64,000 nucleotides of DNA from Bisgaard Taxon 45 (GTDB lineage Bacteria > Pseudomonadota > Gammaproteobacteria > Enterobacterales > Pasteurellaceae), in contig JAQAHH010000004.1 of NCBI GenBank assembly GCA_030783905.1, forward strand, positions 161,865-225,864, given 5' to 3'. This document shows positions 9,041-18,983 of the stretch, piece after piece. Made by a program: the position numbers and the translations under genes. How positions within the stretch are numbered: position 1 is the stretch's first letter; each line of letters opens with the position of its first letter. Under the pieces are notes generated by a model, which saw only the letters and a program-made list of their open reading frames with translations, made no database searches and was not told the origin of the DNA.

Positions 9041-9616
9041 CTATCTTAAAATTAAATATGCAACAATGGCCATTACCACCACAGACCAGCCAATCACCTC
9101 AATAGAACGACGTAATTTATCGGCAAATTTTTCTCCGCCCCAAGCCGCCAGTTTTGCGACTAAAACGAAACGAGCTGCTCGCGAAACAAAGGCGGTGAGG
9201 ACAAAGGGGAAAAACGCCATTTGCATCACGCCCGCGCAAATAGTGAACACCTTATAAGGAATCGGTGAAAAACCTGCCACAAACACCACCAGAATTCCCC
9301 ATTTCTCAAACCACGCAATCGCCGTATTCCAATGGTGTTGGTAACCAAATTGCTGCACATAGTGTTGCACAAAATCAACCGCATAATAACCCAAACCATA
9401 ACCAATTATCCCCCCTAGCACAGAAGCTATTGCCGTATAAAAGGCGAACTTTAGCGCTTGTTGTGGTCGAGACATTGACATGGGAATCAGCATCACATCC
9501 GGTGGAATAGGAAAAAAAATCGCTTCGATAAAACTTGTCAACGCTAAAAAGAATGTGGCATAACGATGTTTTGACCAAGCCATCGTTTTATCATACATTG
9601 CACCAAAAATCTTCAA
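9041..9616 (-). CDS. yqaA: YqaA/DedA-like (SNARE-associated family) membrane protein
   Basis: 191-aa inner-membrane protein of the COG1238 YqaA group, related to DedA flippase-like proteins. The re-entrant-loop motif occurs as FIEAIFFPIPPDVMLIPMSM (about 30-49), and a second glycine/proline-rich segment FVAGFSPIPYKVFTICAGVM follows (about 115-134). Four to five hydrophobic segments. The start at 9616 is TTG; an in-frame ATG at 9598 would shorten it by six residues. It occupies the place between surE and nlpD where enterobacteria carry pcm. Possibly involved in lipid or envelope transport, by family only. Confidence 0.82.
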   Translation of the reverse strand: MKIFGAMYDKTMAWSKHRYATFFLALTSFIEAIFFPIPPDVMLIPMSMSRPQQALKFAFYTAIASVLGGIIGYGLGYYAVDFVQHYVQQFGYQHHWNTAIAWFEKWGILVVFVAGFSPIPYKVFTICAGVMQMAFFPFVLTAFVSRAARFVLVAKLAAWGGEKFADKLRRSIEVIGWSVVVMAIVAYLILR

Positions 9617-9651
9617 CAGACACCGCCCTAAAATGAATAAAAAACGAATTA

Positions 9652-10392
9652 TTATTCACTTTCTAACCAATCTTGTAAAGATTGCAATGAATGATGGGCG
9701 GTCATATCCGCTTGAATCGGGGTAATCGCGACATAACCATTTTTCACGGCATGGAAATCGGTTCCCGCTTGTTCATTTTCGGCCAAACCGGCAGGCCCAA
9801 CCCAATAAATGGTTTCCCCGCGTGGATCACGCTGCTTAATGACTTCTGCGGCAGCCGCGCGATAACCTAAATGGCAAACTTTGATACCTTTGATGTCTTC
9901 ATAAGGAATATCAGGCACATTAATATTCAGAATTTCACGACGTTGTAAAATCTGCCCATGTAATTTGGGAATCAGTTCACACACCACTCGCGCAGCAGTC
10001 TCATAATGCTGGCGTCCATCCAGAGAAACGGCAATGGCGGGCAACCCTAAATAACGCCCTTCTAATGCTGCGGCAACCGTGCCAGAATAAATTACATCAT
10101 CTCCCAAATTCACACCCGCATTGATCCCCGACACGACAAGATCGACTTGCCCTGCTAAAAATCCATTTAAAGCCAAATACACACAGTCTGCCGGCGTGCC
10201 ATTTAAGCAATAATCCCCATTGGGTAAATGTAATGGACGTAAAGGTTCGACTAAGGTGAGAGAACTGGATGCGGCACTGCGATTGCGATCGGGCGCGACA
10301 AGTGTGACATCAGCAAATTTGCGTAATTCACGTGCCAATATTTGAATCCCTTCTGCGTGAATCCCGTCGTCGTTGCTGAGAAGAATTTTCAT
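9652..10392 (-). CDS. surE: 5'/3'-nucleotidase SurE
   Basis: Metal-dependent phosphatase acting on nucleoside 5'- and 3'-monophosphates and short polyphosphates. 246 aa, normal length. The N-terminal acidic metal site is [30 protein letters not shown] and [19 protein letters not shown] carry the other metal and phosphate ligands. It lies downstream of truD and the Sel1 gene and upstream of yqaA and nlpD, the family's usual neighbourhood. Confidence 0.96.
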   Translation of the reverse strand: MKILLSNDDGIHAEGIQILARELRKFADVTLVAPDRNRSAASSSLTLVEPLRPLHLPNGDYCLNGTPADCVYLALNGFLAGQVDLVVSGINAGVNLGDDVIYSGTVAAALEGRYLGLPAIAVSLDGRQHYETAARVVCELIPKLHGQILQRREILNINVPDIPYEDIKGIKVCHLGYRAAAAEVIKQRDPRGETIYWVGPAGLAENEQAGTDFHAVKNGYVAITPIQADMTAHHSLQSLQDWLESE

Positions 10393-10463
10393 GGTGTTAT
10401 CCTTATTTTTTGTTATCTTCTTTGGAGGCGTTGATTTAAAGTGCGGTGTTTTTTAGAAACGTT

Positions 10464-10988
10464 TTATTCCCAATCACAACCTTCTGGCAAACCGGCTTTG
10501 CAAGCTTGTTTAAAATACATTTTCGCTCGGTCCCAATTGCGTTCGACGCCTTCGCCATTGGCATAGAGTGTGCCTAAATTATAGAGCGCTCTCGCATCGC
10601 CCTGTACGGCCGATTGACTATACCATTTGTACGCTTGTTGAAAGTCTTGTGCAATGCCGTCGCCTTCACTGTACATAAGCCCTAAATGATACTGTGCATC
10701 AGGGTGATGTTGCTCAGCGGATTTTTGATACCATTTCAATGCTTGTTGCTTGTCTTGCTCAACACCGTCACCCTCGTCGTACATTCGCCCCACGTTAAAT
10801 TGGGCTGACATATCCCCTTGTTCCGCTCGGGAAAGCCAAAATTTAAATGCCGTGGTATGGTCACCGCGTTTATAGGCTTCCGCACCTTGTTCAAAAACAG
10901 GGTCTGCTTCCAATTGGGCGAAGACATTCATCGCACTGACGAGCAATGTCATACTCAAGAGTCTTTTGATCCATTTTTGCATCATCAT
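10464..10988 (-). CDS. Secreted Sel1-repeat protein
   Basis: 174-aa protein with a signal peptide (cleavage near NVFA-QLEA) and about four Sel1-like TPR repeats spanning residues 35-170 ([54 protein letters not shown]). Such repeats form a helical scaffold for protein contacts, here probably in the periplasm. The ATG at 10988 overlaps the truD stop; three ATGs are in a row and AGAG is best spaced for the third (10982). It is inserted between truD and surE, which are adjacent in enterobacteria. The binding partner is unknown. Confidence 0.85.
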   Translation of the reverse strand: MMMQKWIKRLLSMTLLVSAMNVFAQLEADPVFEQGAEAYKRGDHTTAFKFWLSRAEQGDMSAQFNVGRMYDEGDGVEQDKQQALKWYQKSAEQHHPDAQYHLGLMYSEGDGIAQDFQQAYKWYSQSAVQGDARALYNLGTLYANGEGVERNWDRAKMYFKQACKAGLPEGCDWE

Positions 10989-12019
10989 CTCTTTTCAACA
11001 TTGGGTTGAAATTCATCTTCTTGCACATTCACCACTTCTCTTACCAAGGCGGTGGCATAGCTACCCGCAGGCAAATAAAACGAGAGTCTCAATCCATCAG
11101 GAATAAATTCCCATTGTAAGCCTTGGGCATGCATTAACATTGAGCGGCGAGCGGCTTTCATGCGTTCTTTCGCCATCAGGGTTAACAAGGCTTGGTGTTG
11201 TTCAACCACTTGGTTTTCGCTAGTAGTAGCAGATGGATTGTGTTCACCAATTAAAGGGGCGGTCAGTAAAATATCTTGCTGTTCTAGACGTGTTTGTAAG
11301 ACCGCCAGATCGTCATTTTCATCCGCTTGGAACCAGCTGTGTGAGCCCTGTAACTGTAAAATATCGCCAGGTAAAACTTGCTGCGCAAGCTGTAAGGCAA
11401 TGCGTTCAGATACCACAAGATTAAAGACTTCGCTACGTGCGGCGGAAAGATAAAAACTGCGTTTTTTGCGATCTTTGACGTTAATTTCACCTGTTGCCCA
11501 ACGTAAGGCTTGCGTGAGATTATGCCCATCGCGCCCAAAGCGCTGTTCCGTGAAATAGTTTGGGAAGCCAAATTTCTTCAGATTTGCTAAGCGTACGTTG
11601 AGTTCATCAGTGTCTTGGACATCACGTAACAAGATGTCAAACTGGTTACCATCAAGACTCCCCGTGCGGATTTTACGATTGTGGCGAGTCACCTCAAGGA
11701 TATCAACGCCCGCTAATTGGAATTGACTAAAATCAGGAGTAGGCTGTCCCGGCATATGTAAACAGAACCATTGTTCAGTGACGGCTTTGCGATCTTTTAA
11801 GCCCGCATAGCCCATATTGCGTTCGGCAATCCCCGCAAATTGGGCAAGTTTTTCCCCAACAAACAGGGTGTTACAGTCTGTTTTACGCACTTTGACCGCG
11901 ACAAATTCCCCGTCGCCAGACAGGGCATAACCGAGATTTTCTTGCACAATAAAATCTGCACATTCGGCTTTCAAACGTGCGGTCTGTTTTGGGCGAGTTT
12001 GTAAATAAGCCAGTTCCAT
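10985..12019 (-). CDS. truD: tRNA pseudouridine(13) synthase TruD
   Basis: Makes pseudouridine at position 13 of tRNA-Glu. 344 aa, typical length. The catalytic aspartate is in [15 protein letters not shown] (about 75-90), and [15 protein letters not shown] and the TRHNRKIR stretch are family hallmarks. It overlaps ispF by one base (TAATG) and the Sel1 gene by four (ATGA), so the three are translationally coupled. Confidence 0.96.
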   Translation of the reverse strand: MELAYLQTRPKQTARLKAECADFIVQENLGYALSGDGEFVAVKVRKTDCNTLFVGEKLAQFAGIAERNMGYAGLKDRKAVTEQWFCLHMPGQPTPDFSQFQLAGVDILEVTRHNRKIRTGSLDGNQFDILLRDVQDTDELNVRLANLKKFGFPNYFTEQRFGRDGHNLTQALRWATGEINVKDRKKRSFYLSAARSEVFNLVVSERIALQLAQQVLPGDILQLQGSHSWFQADENDDLAVLQTRLEQQDILLTAPLIGEHNPSATTSENQVVEQHQALLTLMAKERMKAARRSMLMHAQGLQWEFIPDGLRLSFYLPAGSYATALVREVVNVQEDEFQPNVEKR

Positions 12020-12495
12020 TAGCCTTTCACCACTAAAGCGACCGCCTCACAGGCAATCCCTTCCCCACGTCCAGTAAAGCCTAAGCGTTCGCTCGTGGTG
12101 GCTTTCACGTTGACTTGTTCCATGTCGCAGGCTAAATCTTCCGCAATTGCCGCACGCATGGCATCAATATGCGGACGCATTTTCGGCGCTTGTGCAATGA
12201 TGGTGACATCCACATTGCCCACCTTATAACCTTTGGCTTGCACTTGTGCATAGGCTTCACGCAATAATCCACGGCTGTCGGCACCTTTGTATTGCATATC
12301 GGTATCAGGGAACAGTTTGCCAATATCCCCTAAAGCAACCGCACCAAGTAATGCGTCGGTTAAAGCATGTAACGCGACATCGCCATCGGAATGGGCAAGT
12401 AAGCCTTTTTCATAAGGAATGACCACGCCACCGATAATTAAGGGACCCTCGCCACCAAAGGCGTGTACATCAAACCCATGACCAATTCGAATCAT
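12019..12495 (-). CDS. ispF: 2-C-methyl-D-erythritol 2,4-cyclodiphosphate synthase
   Basis: Fifth step of the non-mevalonate isoprenoid pathway. 158 aa. Zinc ligands are in [11 protein letters not shown] and [14 protein letters not shown]; the family C-terminal motif is [22 protein letters not shown]. It follows ispD by eight bases and overlaps truD by one. Confidence 0.97.
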   Translation of the reverse strand: MIRIGHGFDVHAFGGEGPLIIGGVVIPYEKGLLAHSDGDVALHALTDALLGAVALGDIGKLFPDTDMQYKGADSRGLLREAYAQVQAKGYKVGNVDVTIIAQAPKMRPHIDAMRAAIAEDLACDMEQVNVKATTSERLGFTGRGEGIACEAVALVVKG

Positions 12496-12503
12496 CTCTT
12501 TTC

Positions 12504-13220
12504 CTATTTTGTTCTGTTTAAATAAAATTCTGCTAACGCCAAATCTTCAGGGCGAGTAACTTTAATATTATCGCTTCGCCCCGCCACTAAGTGCGGTCTA
12601 AATCCCGCAAATTCCATCGCGGATGCCTCATCGGTGAGCTGTAAACCTTGCTGTAACGCCTGTTCTAATGCCTGTGTTAAGGTGTCCACCGGGAAAAATT
12701 GTGGTGTTTGAGCAAGCCAGAGTTGAGAGCGATCTTCGGTGTGTTGAATTTGTAAATTGTGCAACGCACGTTTAATCGTATCAGTGGCTGGAATCGCCAG
12801 AATCGCCCCCTGTGGATCCGCCACTTGCACCAATTTATCTAAATCTTGGTGAGTTAAACAAGGGCGCGCGGCATCATGTACCATCACCCAAACATTCTTT
12901 GCATTTTGCACCGCACTTTTTATCGCTTTCAGTCCGTTAAGTACCGAATCCGCACGATTTTCACCCCCCTCAACCACTTGAATTTTCGGATGTGTCAATA
13001 AAGGTAAAGTGGGAAGATAAGGATCGTTGGGTGCCACCGCGAGAATAATTTTTTCAATTAATGGATAGGCTAACAGCACAGATAAGGTGTGTTCTAAGAT
13101 CGTTTTGCCATGAATGTGTAAATATTGCTTCGGTTTATCTGCTTGCATACGGCTACCAATACCCGCTGCAGGCACAACAGCCACAATATTACGTTTCGAC
13201 TGAGCTGTTTGAGTGGTCAT
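12504..13220 (-). CDS. ispD: 2-C-methyl-D-erythritol 4-phosphate cytidylyltransferase
   Basis: Third step of the non-mevalonate pathway, joining CTP and MEP. 238 aa. Nucleotide-binding loop [20 protein letters not shown] near the N-terminus, the [10 protein letters not shown] motif around residue 110 and [11 protein letters not shown] near 190. It overlaps the ftsB stop (TAATG at 13220) and is adjacent to ispF, the common ispDF arrangement. It contains two uptake-signal cores in opposite orientation. Confidence 0.96.
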   Translation of the reverse strand: MTTQTAQSKRNIVAVVPAAGIGSRMQADKPKQYLHIHGKTILEHTLSVLLAYPLIEKIILAVAPNDPYLPTLPLLTHPKIQVVEGGENRADSVLNGLKAIKSAVQNAKNVWVMVHDAARPCLTHQDLDKLVQVADPQGAILAIPATDTIKRALHNLQIQHTEDRSQLWLAQTPQFFPVDTLTQALEQALQQGLQLTDEASAMEFAGFRPHLVAGRSDNIKVTRPEDLALAEFYLNRTK

Positions 13221-13498
13221 TATTTATGCTCTTTAACGATGTGATAAAAGATTTCATCAGGTTTCACCATATCATGTTGGAAACGCGCCCGTTCCTCAAT
13301 GGCTTCCACCCCTTGTTTGAGATCTTTGATCTCCGCTGCCACCACTTGATTACGTTGTGACAGCTTGGCATTTTCTTGTTTATGTTGAGCAATTTGCTGT
13401 GCAGTTTGTTTGTAATCCAAATAGCCATTCTTGCCAAACCAAAAATCATATTGGAATAGCAATAACACAGCGACTAATAAAAAAATAAATAAACGCAT
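13220..13498 (-). CDS. ftsB: Cell division protein FtsB
   Basis: Small bitopic protein of the FtsQLB divisome complex. 92 aa when started at MRLFIFLL (13498); the frame extends six codons further upstream, but homologues begin at the membrane segment. One N-terminal membrane helix, then [11 protein letters not shown], a heptad-like coiled coil (about 25-70) with [18 protein letters not shown], and the C-terminal [12 protein letters not shown] that matches the family. Directly coupled to ispD, as in E. coli. Confidence 0.93.
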   Translation of the reverse strand: MRLFIFLLVAVLLLFQYDFWFGKNGYLDYKQTAQQIAQHKQENAKLSQRNQVVAAEIKDLKQGVEAIEERARFQHDMVKPDEIFYHIVKEHK

Positions 13499-13603
13499 CG
13501 TTGTTCTGCCCGTCAATCACAAAGTTGTTAGTTTACCGTGAAATGAGAAAAAATACCGCACTTATCAAGCAAATTAAGGTAAATTTTTGCTATTTCAATA
13601 TAA

Positions 13604-13635
13604 GAAAACCCCATCATTCCGCAGAATCATGGGGT
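13604..13635 (-). terminator. Intrinsic terminator of icd
   Basis: Stem ACCCCAT…ATGGGGT extended by a second helix across one mismatch, loop TGCG, followed on the minus strand by TTTTC. Located 21 bases past the icd stop. Confidence 0.75.
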
Positions 13636-13655
13636 GAGTTCAAGGGCACTAATAC

Positions 13656-14903
13656 TTACATATTCGCCACAATATCTTGGGCAAATTCAGAGGTTGAGCG
13701 TAAAGTTGCCCCCTCTAGCATTTCTGCAAAATCAAAAGTGACCGTTTTATCCGCAATCGTCTTGGAGACCGCGTTGACCACTAAATCTGCTGCCTCTAGC
13801 CAACCTAAATGACGCAACATCATTTCGCCACTTAAAATCAAGGAACCGGGGTTACCTTTATCCTGTCCTGCAATTTTCGGTGCGGTGCCGTGGGTGGCTT
13901 CAAAAATCGCGGCTTCTGCGCCAATATTTGCTCCCGGTGAAATCCCGATCCCCCCCACTTGCGCGGCTAACGCGTCAGAAATGTAATCCCCGTTTAGGTT
14001 TAAAGTCGCAATCACATCGTACTCCGTTGGGTGAAGCAGAATTTCTTGTAAAAACGCATCGGCAATGCTGTCTTTAATGATGATTTCTCTGCCTGTTTTT
14101 GGATTTTTTAATGTCATCCACGGACCACCATCAAGCAGTTTTGCACCAAATTCTTGCGCCACTTGATAACCCCAATCTTTGAATGCCCCTTCGGTAAATT
14201 TCATGATGTTACCTTTGTGCACAAGGGTGAGCGATTGACGATCATTGTCAATCACATATTGCAGTGCGGCGCGCACTAAACGTTGCGTCCCTTGTTTCGA
14301 CACGGGCTTAATCCCAATCCCACACTCTTCTGTGAAACGAATTTTCTTCACGCCCATTTCTTGTTGTAAAAAGGCAATCACTTTATTGGCTTCGGCAGAA
14401 CCCGCAACCCACTCCACACCGGCATAAATATCTTCCGAGTTTTCACGGAAAATGACCATATCCACTAACTCAGGGTGTTTCACTGGGCTAGGTGTGCCCT
14501 CATAATAACGAATCGGGCGTAAGCAGTTATATAAGTCTAACCCTTGACGCATTGCCACATTGAGTGAACGAATCCCGCCACCGACAGGCGTCATCAGCGG
14601 TCCTTTAATCGCCACATGATAATCGCGGATAAATGCCATGGTTTCATCAGGTAGCCATGTATTTTCGCCATACACTTCATTAGCTTTACCACCGGCATAG
14701 ATTTCCATCCACGAAATTTTACGCGTGCCACCGTAGGCTTTTTCTACTGCTGCATCGATCACGGTACGCATGGCTGGGGTCACATCCACACCAATGCCAT
14801 CCCCTTCAATAAAAGGAATTATTGGATTATCAGGCACAATTAATGCCCCGTTGGCATCGAGTTGAATTTTTTCACCTTGTGGGATAACGACTTTTGATTG
14901 CAT
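13656..14903 (-). CDS. icd: Isocitrate dehydrogenase, NADP-dependent
   Basis: Oxidative decarboxylation of isocitrate to 2-oxoglutarate in the TCA cycle. 415 aa, the length of the E. coli homodimeric enzyme. The substrate loop [23 protein letters not shown] holds the serine that is phosphorylated by AceK in enterobacteria. [25 protein letters not shown] and the cofactor-site stretch [17 protein letters not shown] are clear. It is transcribed alone, divergent from rluE, and ends at its own terminator. Confidence 0.97.
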   Translation of the reverse strand: MQSKVVIPQGEKIQLDANGALIVPDNPIIPFIEGDGIGVDVTPAMRTVIDAAVEKAYGGTRKISWMEIYAGGKANEVYGENTWLPDETMAFIRDYHVAIKGPLMTPVGGGIRSLNVAMRQGLDLYNCLRPIRYYEGTPSPVKHPELVDMVIFRENSEDIYAGVEWVAGSAEANKVIAFLQQEMGVKKIRFTEECGIGIKPVSKQGTQRLVRAALQYVIDNDRQSLTLVHKGNIMKFTEGAFKDWGYQVAQEFGAKLLDGGPWMTLKNPKTGREIIIKDSIADAFLQEILLHPTEYDVIATLNLNGDYISDALAAQVGGIGISPGANIGAEAAIFEATHGTAPKIAGQDKGNPGSLILSGEMMLRHLGWLEAADLVVNAVSKTIADKTVTFDFAEMLEGATLRSTSEFAQDIVANM

Positions 14904-15091
14904 ATCATTTCTTCCTTATTTTCTTGCCTGTGGTAGTATATTTACTCAATGGTCATCGACTCAATTCAATGAGAATATCGTTACAAAACTATTGGAACTC
15001 AGGTAAGTTCGCAAGCATTTATTAAAAATTTGTTAAGAATTTTCTCTATTTTTCGATCTAGATCCCATTTTCAACTAATCGCCTTTGAAAT

Positions 15092-15817
15092 ATGAAACAA
15101 GACACGAAGTTTACCCCCATTAAGCATCACCAAACTGTTTCCCCCTCAAGCAGGGCAAAACGTAACCCCTTCGCCGCCCACATCAAAAAAAGCGCCTCAT
15201 CGTCTCGTCAGAAAAAACAACGGCATTTTAGCACCACACAAGTGATTTTATTTAATAAACCTTATGATGTGCTCACTCAATTTAGCGATGAAAGTGGACG
15301 TGCTACGTTAAAAGATTTTATCCCGATTCCCCACGTGTATCCCGCTGGTCGCTTAGATCGGGATAGTGAAGGGTTAGTATTACTCACCAATAATGGCGAG
15401 CTTCAACATCGTTTGGCTGAACCGAAATTTAAAACCGAGAAAACCTATTTTGCCCAAGTGGAAGGCTTACCGCAAGAAACGGATTTAGCCCATTTACGTC
15501 AAGGCGTAATATTGAATGATGGTAAAACCTTGCCTGCCCACGTGCGCTTGGTGACGGAACCAGCTTGGCTTTGGCCACGTAATCCGCCGATCCGTACACG
15601 TCAACATATACCGACCAGCTGGCTGGAAATTAAAATTTGTGAAGGACGTAATCGTCAAGTGCGTCGTATGACAGCACATATTGGTTTTCCGACGTTGCGT
15701 TTGATCCGTTATCAAATGGCATCGTTTCATTTAGACAATCTGGCACCAGGACAATATCGCTTGCTTTCTGAGCCAGAACTCACCGCACTTTATCAACAGT
15801 TACAATTAAAAAAATAA
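15092..15817 (+). CDS. rluE: 23S rRNA pseudouridine(2457) synthase RluE
   Basis: RsuA/RluE-type pseudouridine synthase acting on 23S rRNA. 241 aa. The catalytic aspartate lies in [20 protein letters not shown] (about 90-109). KTYFAQVEG and [21 protein letters not shown] are typical. The first 45 residues are lysine/serine-rich with no S4 domain, as in RluE. Followed at nine bases by nudJ, the same pair as in E. coli, which supports RluE over RluB or RsuA. Confidence 0.92.
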   Translation: MKQDTKFTPIKHHQTVSPSSRAKRNPFAAHIKKSASSSRQKKQRHFSTTQVILFNKPYDVLTQFSDESGRATLKDFIPIPHVYPAGRLDRDSEGLVLLTNNGELQHRLAEPKFKTEKTYFAQVEGLPQETDLAHLRQGVILNDGKTLPAHVRLVTEPAWLWPRNPPIRTRQHIPTSWLEIKICEGRNRQVRRMTAHIGFPTLRLIRYQMASFHLDNLAPGQYRLLSEPELTALYQQLQLKK

Positions 15818-15826
15818 GGATAGCCC

Positions 15827-16279
15827 ATGCATAAACCGAACGTGACCCTAGCTTGTGTCGTACATTGCAAAGGAAAATTTTTATTTGTGGAAGAAATGGA
15901 ACACGGCAAACGCACTTTAAATCAACCGGCTGGCCATTTAGAAGCAGATGAAAGCTTACTTGAAGGTGCAAAACGTGAGCTGTTTGAAGAAACGGGCATT
16001 CAAGCGGAGATGCAAAGCCTGATCAAAGTTTACCAATGGCACGCCCCTCGTAGTAAAACCGATTTTCTTCGTTTTACCTTTGCCGTCGAACTGGACGATT
16101 GGTATCCCACGCAGCCACAGGATCCCGACATCACCCGCGGTTTATGGCTGACCTTAGACGAATTTTATGACTATATCCAACAAGAAGGACAGTGCGAACG
16201 GAGTCCATTAGTCATTGAATCACTGAAGGATTATTTGAAAGGTGAGTTTATTTCTGTACAATTATTGAAAACTTTTTAA
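15827..16279 (+). CDS. nudJ: Nudix hydrolase NudJ (HMP-PP/thiamine-PP phosphatase)
   Basis: 150-aa Nudix enzyme. The Nudix box reads GHLEADESLLEGAKRELFEE plus TGI (about 37-59), matching GX5EX7REUXEEXGU. E. coli NudJ removes phosphate from thiamine precursors and nucleoside di/triphosphates; the same specificity is inferred from similarity and from its position after rluE. AAGGA lies just before the start. Confidence 0.9.
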   Translation: MHKPNVTLACVVHCKGKFLFVEEMEHGKRTLNQPAGHLEADESLLEGAKRELFEETGIQAEMQSLIKVYQWHAPRSKTDFLRFTFAVELDDWYPTQPQDPDITRGLWLTLDEFYDYIQQEGQCERSPLVIESLKDYLKGEFISVQLLKTF

Positions 16280-16299
16280 TCACTCAAGGATGGCCTTAA

Positions 16300-17124
16300 A
16301 TGAAATATGCGTTTATTGATTATGAAAATATCCATTCGTTAGATAATATCAATTTAAATGAGTACGAAAAAATATATTTATTCCTAGGCGCACAACAACA
16401 ATCTATTACACTGTCTGAAAAATTTAATGATCAAATTGTTATTCATTTAATCACTATTAAAGATGTAGCAAAGAATAATCTTGATTTTCACCTTGCTTAT
16501 TTTTTAGGAAAGTTTGATCAAGAAGTTGATAAGAACATTCACTTTGATGTGATTTCTAAAGATAAAGGTTATCAAGGTGTCTGTGATTATATTCAAAATC
16601 AAAAAAGTGCAAGAAATTGCCAGCTATTGACATTTGATAAAAGAACAGTAGATAAACAGCTTGAATTAGTCAAAGAAGAAGAAATAACGCTTCAACAAAA
16701 TGCTCAAAAGTATGCCGAATTATATAAAGATGCTGTAAAAAACATCTCGACTAAAAACTTACCGAGCAAGCTAGAAACATTATCTAATCATATTCGTTCA
16801 CAGACTGATCTAAAACACCAAGATCCTGATTTTTCAGCTGTGATAATTGATAAAGTGATAGCAAAACTCAAGGAAGAAACATTTATTAAAATCAATAACA
16901 ACAGTATTGTTTATACTCAAGTTGAATCACACTTTGAGATTTATCGTTCTTATTTATTAAAAAAACAGAAAAATAAAAGACCAACAAAATTAAGTAGTTT
17001 AAAGAATGATATTGCCTCTAAACTAAATCTACAAAAAATGAATGAAGTAGACAAGATTATTGCATTGTTAAGAGCGAATAATATTATTCTGAATACTCAA
17101 GAAGAAAAAGTACAATATAAATAA
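16300..17124 (+). CDS. NYN/PIN-like nuclease-fold protein with duplicated C-terminal module
   Basis: 274 aa. Residues 1-110 look like a NYN (PIN-superfamily) domain: MKYAFIDYENIH gives D7 and N10, NNLDFHLAYFLG gives D62, and FDVISKDKGYQG gives D88, in the order expected for a metal-dependent RNase. After a helical linker (about 115-150) come two similar segments, 154-206 and 227-274. Both open with P(S/T)KLxxL and contain DK(V/I)IAxL and V(Y/Q)Y, suggesting two small winged-helix or OST-HTH-like units. The codons are much richer in A and T than those of the flanking genes, which suggests transfer. It follows nudJ by 20 bases with AAGGA 10 bases before the ATG. The substrate is unknown; it could be an RNA-decay, toxin-like or defence factor. 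Confidence 0.7.
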   Translation: MKYAFIDYENIHSLDNINLNEYEKIYLFLGAQQQSITLSEKFNDQIVIHLITIKDVAKNNLDFHLAYFLGKFDQEVDKNIHFDVISKDKGYQGVCDYIQNQKSARNCQLLTFDKRTVDKQLELVKEEEITLQQNAQKYAELYKDAVKNISTKNLPSKLETLSNHIRSQTDLKHQDPDFSAVIIDKVIAKLKEETFIKINNNSIVYTQVESHFEIYRSYLLKKQKNKRPTKLSSLKNDIASKLNLQKMNEVDKIIALLRANNIILNTQEEKVQYK

Positions 17125-17208
17125 TATACTAGTGAGGCACATTTTCTTTCACTCATAATGTAATCCTGCAAACTCAGAAAGTAAGACAATAGCGCTCGCT
17201 TATGCAAC

Positions 17209-17239
17209 AAAAATGCGGTCAAGATTGACCGCACTTTTT
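17209..17239. terminator. Two-way terminator between the NYN gene and tal
   Basis: 8-bp stem TGCGGTCA / TGACCGCA (17214-17233) with loop AGAT, flanked by T-runs in both directions. The right arm contains a perfect uptake signal (17228-17236, inverse orientation). Confidence 0.82.
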
Positions 17240-17258
17240 CTCTTTGTTCAGCACAAAA

Positions 17259-18212
17259 TTAGAATTTTGCTAATAACATTGCTTCTAATTTTTCTTGGTC
17301 TGCCGCGAATTTACGAATACCTTCTGCCAGTTTTTCGACAGCCATTGCATCGCTATTGTGCGCCCAATAAAACTCCGCTTCCGTTAAAGGTTGAGGTTTC
17401 GCTTTCACCTCGCCCGTATAGTTTAATTTACGTGCAAGCGGTGCCTTGTTTTCTTGTAATTCTTTTAACAAGGCTGGTGCAATGGTTAAGCGGTCGCAGC
17501 CGGCTAATTCGGTAATTTCACCCACATTACGGAAACTCGCCCCCATCACAATCGTGTTGTAGCCGTGTTGTTTGTAGTAGTTGTAGATGTTAGTCACCGA
17601 AACCACACCTGGATCTTCCGCTGGGGCATAGTCTTTTTTATCACTGTTGGCTTTGTACCAGTCAAGGATACGACCGACAAAAGGTGAAATTAAGTAAACC
17701 CCCGCTTCTGCACAAGCACGCGCTTGCGCTTCAGAGAATAAAAGGGTTAAGTTACAGTTAATGCCTTGTTTTTCTAATTCTTCTGCAGCACGGATACCTT
17801 GCCAAGTTGAAGCAATTTTGATCAGAATACGATCATTTGAGATACCCGCTTCGTTATAAAGTGCGATTAATTTTTTCGCTTTTTCGATCGTCGCTTTGGT
17901 ATCGTAAGAAAGACGCGCATCCACTTCTGTTGAAATACGTCCTGGGACAATTTTTAAAATTTCTAACCCGATGTTAACAGCTAATTTATCTTCTGCATCA
18001 ATTAATTGTTGTGTTGAACAATTGCTTTTTGCTTTTGCATAAGCAATCGCTTCATCGATGAGTGAGGCATATTGTGGCAGTGCAGAAGCGCTAAGAATGA
18101 GAGATGGGTTGGTTGTGGCATCTTCAGGTTGGTATTTTTTGATGGCTTCGATGTCACCTGTATCAGCCACCACCACAGTCATATTACGTAGAGAATCAAG
18201 TTGTGTTGTCAT
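17259..18212 (-). CDS. talB: Transaldolase
   Basis: Pentose-phosphate enzyme that moves a dihydroxyacetone unit between sugar phosphates through a Schiff base. 317 aa, the usual length. The N-terminus is [27 protein letters not shown] is conserved, and the catalytic lysine is in [13 protein letters not shown] (about residue 132). Monocistronic, ending at the shared terminator. A PurR/LacI-like palindrome lies in the region between tal and tag. Confidence 0.97.
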   Translation of the reverse strand: MTTQLDSLRNMTVVVADTGDIEAIKKYQPEDATTNPSLILSASALPQYASLIDEAIAYAKAKSNCSTQQLIDAEDKLAVNIGLEILKIVPGRISTEVDARLSYDTKATIEKAKKLIALYNEAGISNDRILIKIASTWQGIRAAEELEKQGINCNLTLLFSEAQARACAEAGVYLISPFVGRILDWYKANSDKKDYAPAEDPGVVSVTNIYNYYKQHGYNTIVMGASFRNVGEITELAGCDRLTIAPALLKELQENKAPLARKLNYTGEVKAKPQPLTEAEFYWAHNSDAMAVEKLAEGIRKFAADQEKLEAMLLAKF

Positions 18213-18310
18213 AATTTCCCTCTATTTTGAATTACAATGCTTTTGTTGTGAACTTGTATACAATAGCATATCAAAAGGAAAATGGAATGATCTTTTATTG
18301 TCCTTTTACT

Positions 18311-18326
18311 AAGCAAACGCTTGCTT
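18311..18326. promoter_or_regulatory. Candidate PurR/LacI-family operator between tal and tag
   Basis: AAGCAAACGCTTGCTT is a near-palindrome (arms AAGCAA/TTGCTT around CG) resembling the PurR operator core GCAAACGTTTGC with one central change. It lies 99 bases upstream of tal and 44 upstream of tag, so the target gene is uncertain. Confidence 0.4.
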
Positions 18327-18369
18327 AAAACGAGAGATAAACTAGACCGCACTGACAAAGGAGAAATCG

Positions 18370-18921
18370 ATGAAAAAACGCTGTACTTGGGTAAGCAATA
18401 GTACGATTTATCGCGATTATCATGATCACGAATGGGGCAAGCCTGAATATGATAGTCGCAAATTATTTGAGAAAATTTGCCTTGAAGGACAACAAGCGGG
18501 CTTATCTTGGTTGACAGTATTAAAAAAGCGTGAAAACTATCGTCACGCCTTTCATCAATTTAACCCCGAAAAAATCGCGAACATGACCGCACTTGATGTG
18601 GACAAACTCATGCAAGATCAAGGCCTAATCCGTCACCGCAAAAAACTTGAAGCCATCATTACCAATGCTCGAGCTTATTTAGCCATGCAAAAGTGCGGTG
18701 AGGATTTTAGTCATTTTATTTGGTCGTTTGTCAACTACCAACCCCAGATCAATGATGTACCCAACTTAGCAAGTGTCCCCAGCAAAACACCAACGTCACT
18801 AGCCATGTCTAAGGCATTGAAAAAACGGGGGTTTGTTTTTGTTGGCGAAACGACCTGTTATGCCTTTATGCAATCGATGGGATTAGTCAATGATCACCAG
18901 AATGATTGTTGCTGTAAATAA
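18370..18921 (+). CDS. tag: DNA-3-methyladenine glycosylase I
   Basis: Removes 3-methyladenine from alkylated DNA. 183 aa. The N-terminus CTWVSNS…YHDHEWG and the C-terminal NDHQNDCCC hold the Cys/His residues that form the family zinc site. CLEGQQAGLSWLTVLKKRENY is the conserved helix-hairpin-helix region with the base-recognition residues. AAGGAG lies 7 bases before ATG. It stands alone before lptD and contains an uptake signal in each orientation. Confidence 0.95.
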   Translation: MKKRCTWVSNSTIYRDYHDHEWGKPEYDSRKLFEKICLEGQQAGLSWLTVLKKRENYRHAFHQFNPEKIANMTALDVDKLMQDQGLIRHRKKLEAIITNARAYLAMQKCGEDFSHFIWSFVNYQPQINDVPNLASVPSKTPTSLAMSKALKKRGFVFVGETTCYAFMQSMGLVNDHQNDCCCK

Positions 18922-18945
18922 TATGCCTTTCCCCTGATTTTCCAG

Positions 18946-18951
18946 TATAAT
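18946..18951 (+). promoter_or_regulatory. Candidate -10 element for lptD
   Basis: TATAAT 33 bases before the chosen lptD start. No convincing -35 hexamer is seen at the standard spacing, so this is a weak promoter call. Confidence 0.3.
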
Positions 18952-18983
18952 CAGGCTAATTTTTGATTATGTATGGTTATCCG

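Noticed and set aside
10453..10464. GAAACGTTTT-like half palindrome between the Sel1 gene and surE, resembling a LacI-family operator
   Set aside because: Imperfect, inside an operon with no promoter evidence; probably chance.
11160..11571. Frames of about 95 codons on both strands within truD
   Set aside because: Both lie out of frame with a clearly conserved truD gene and have no own features.
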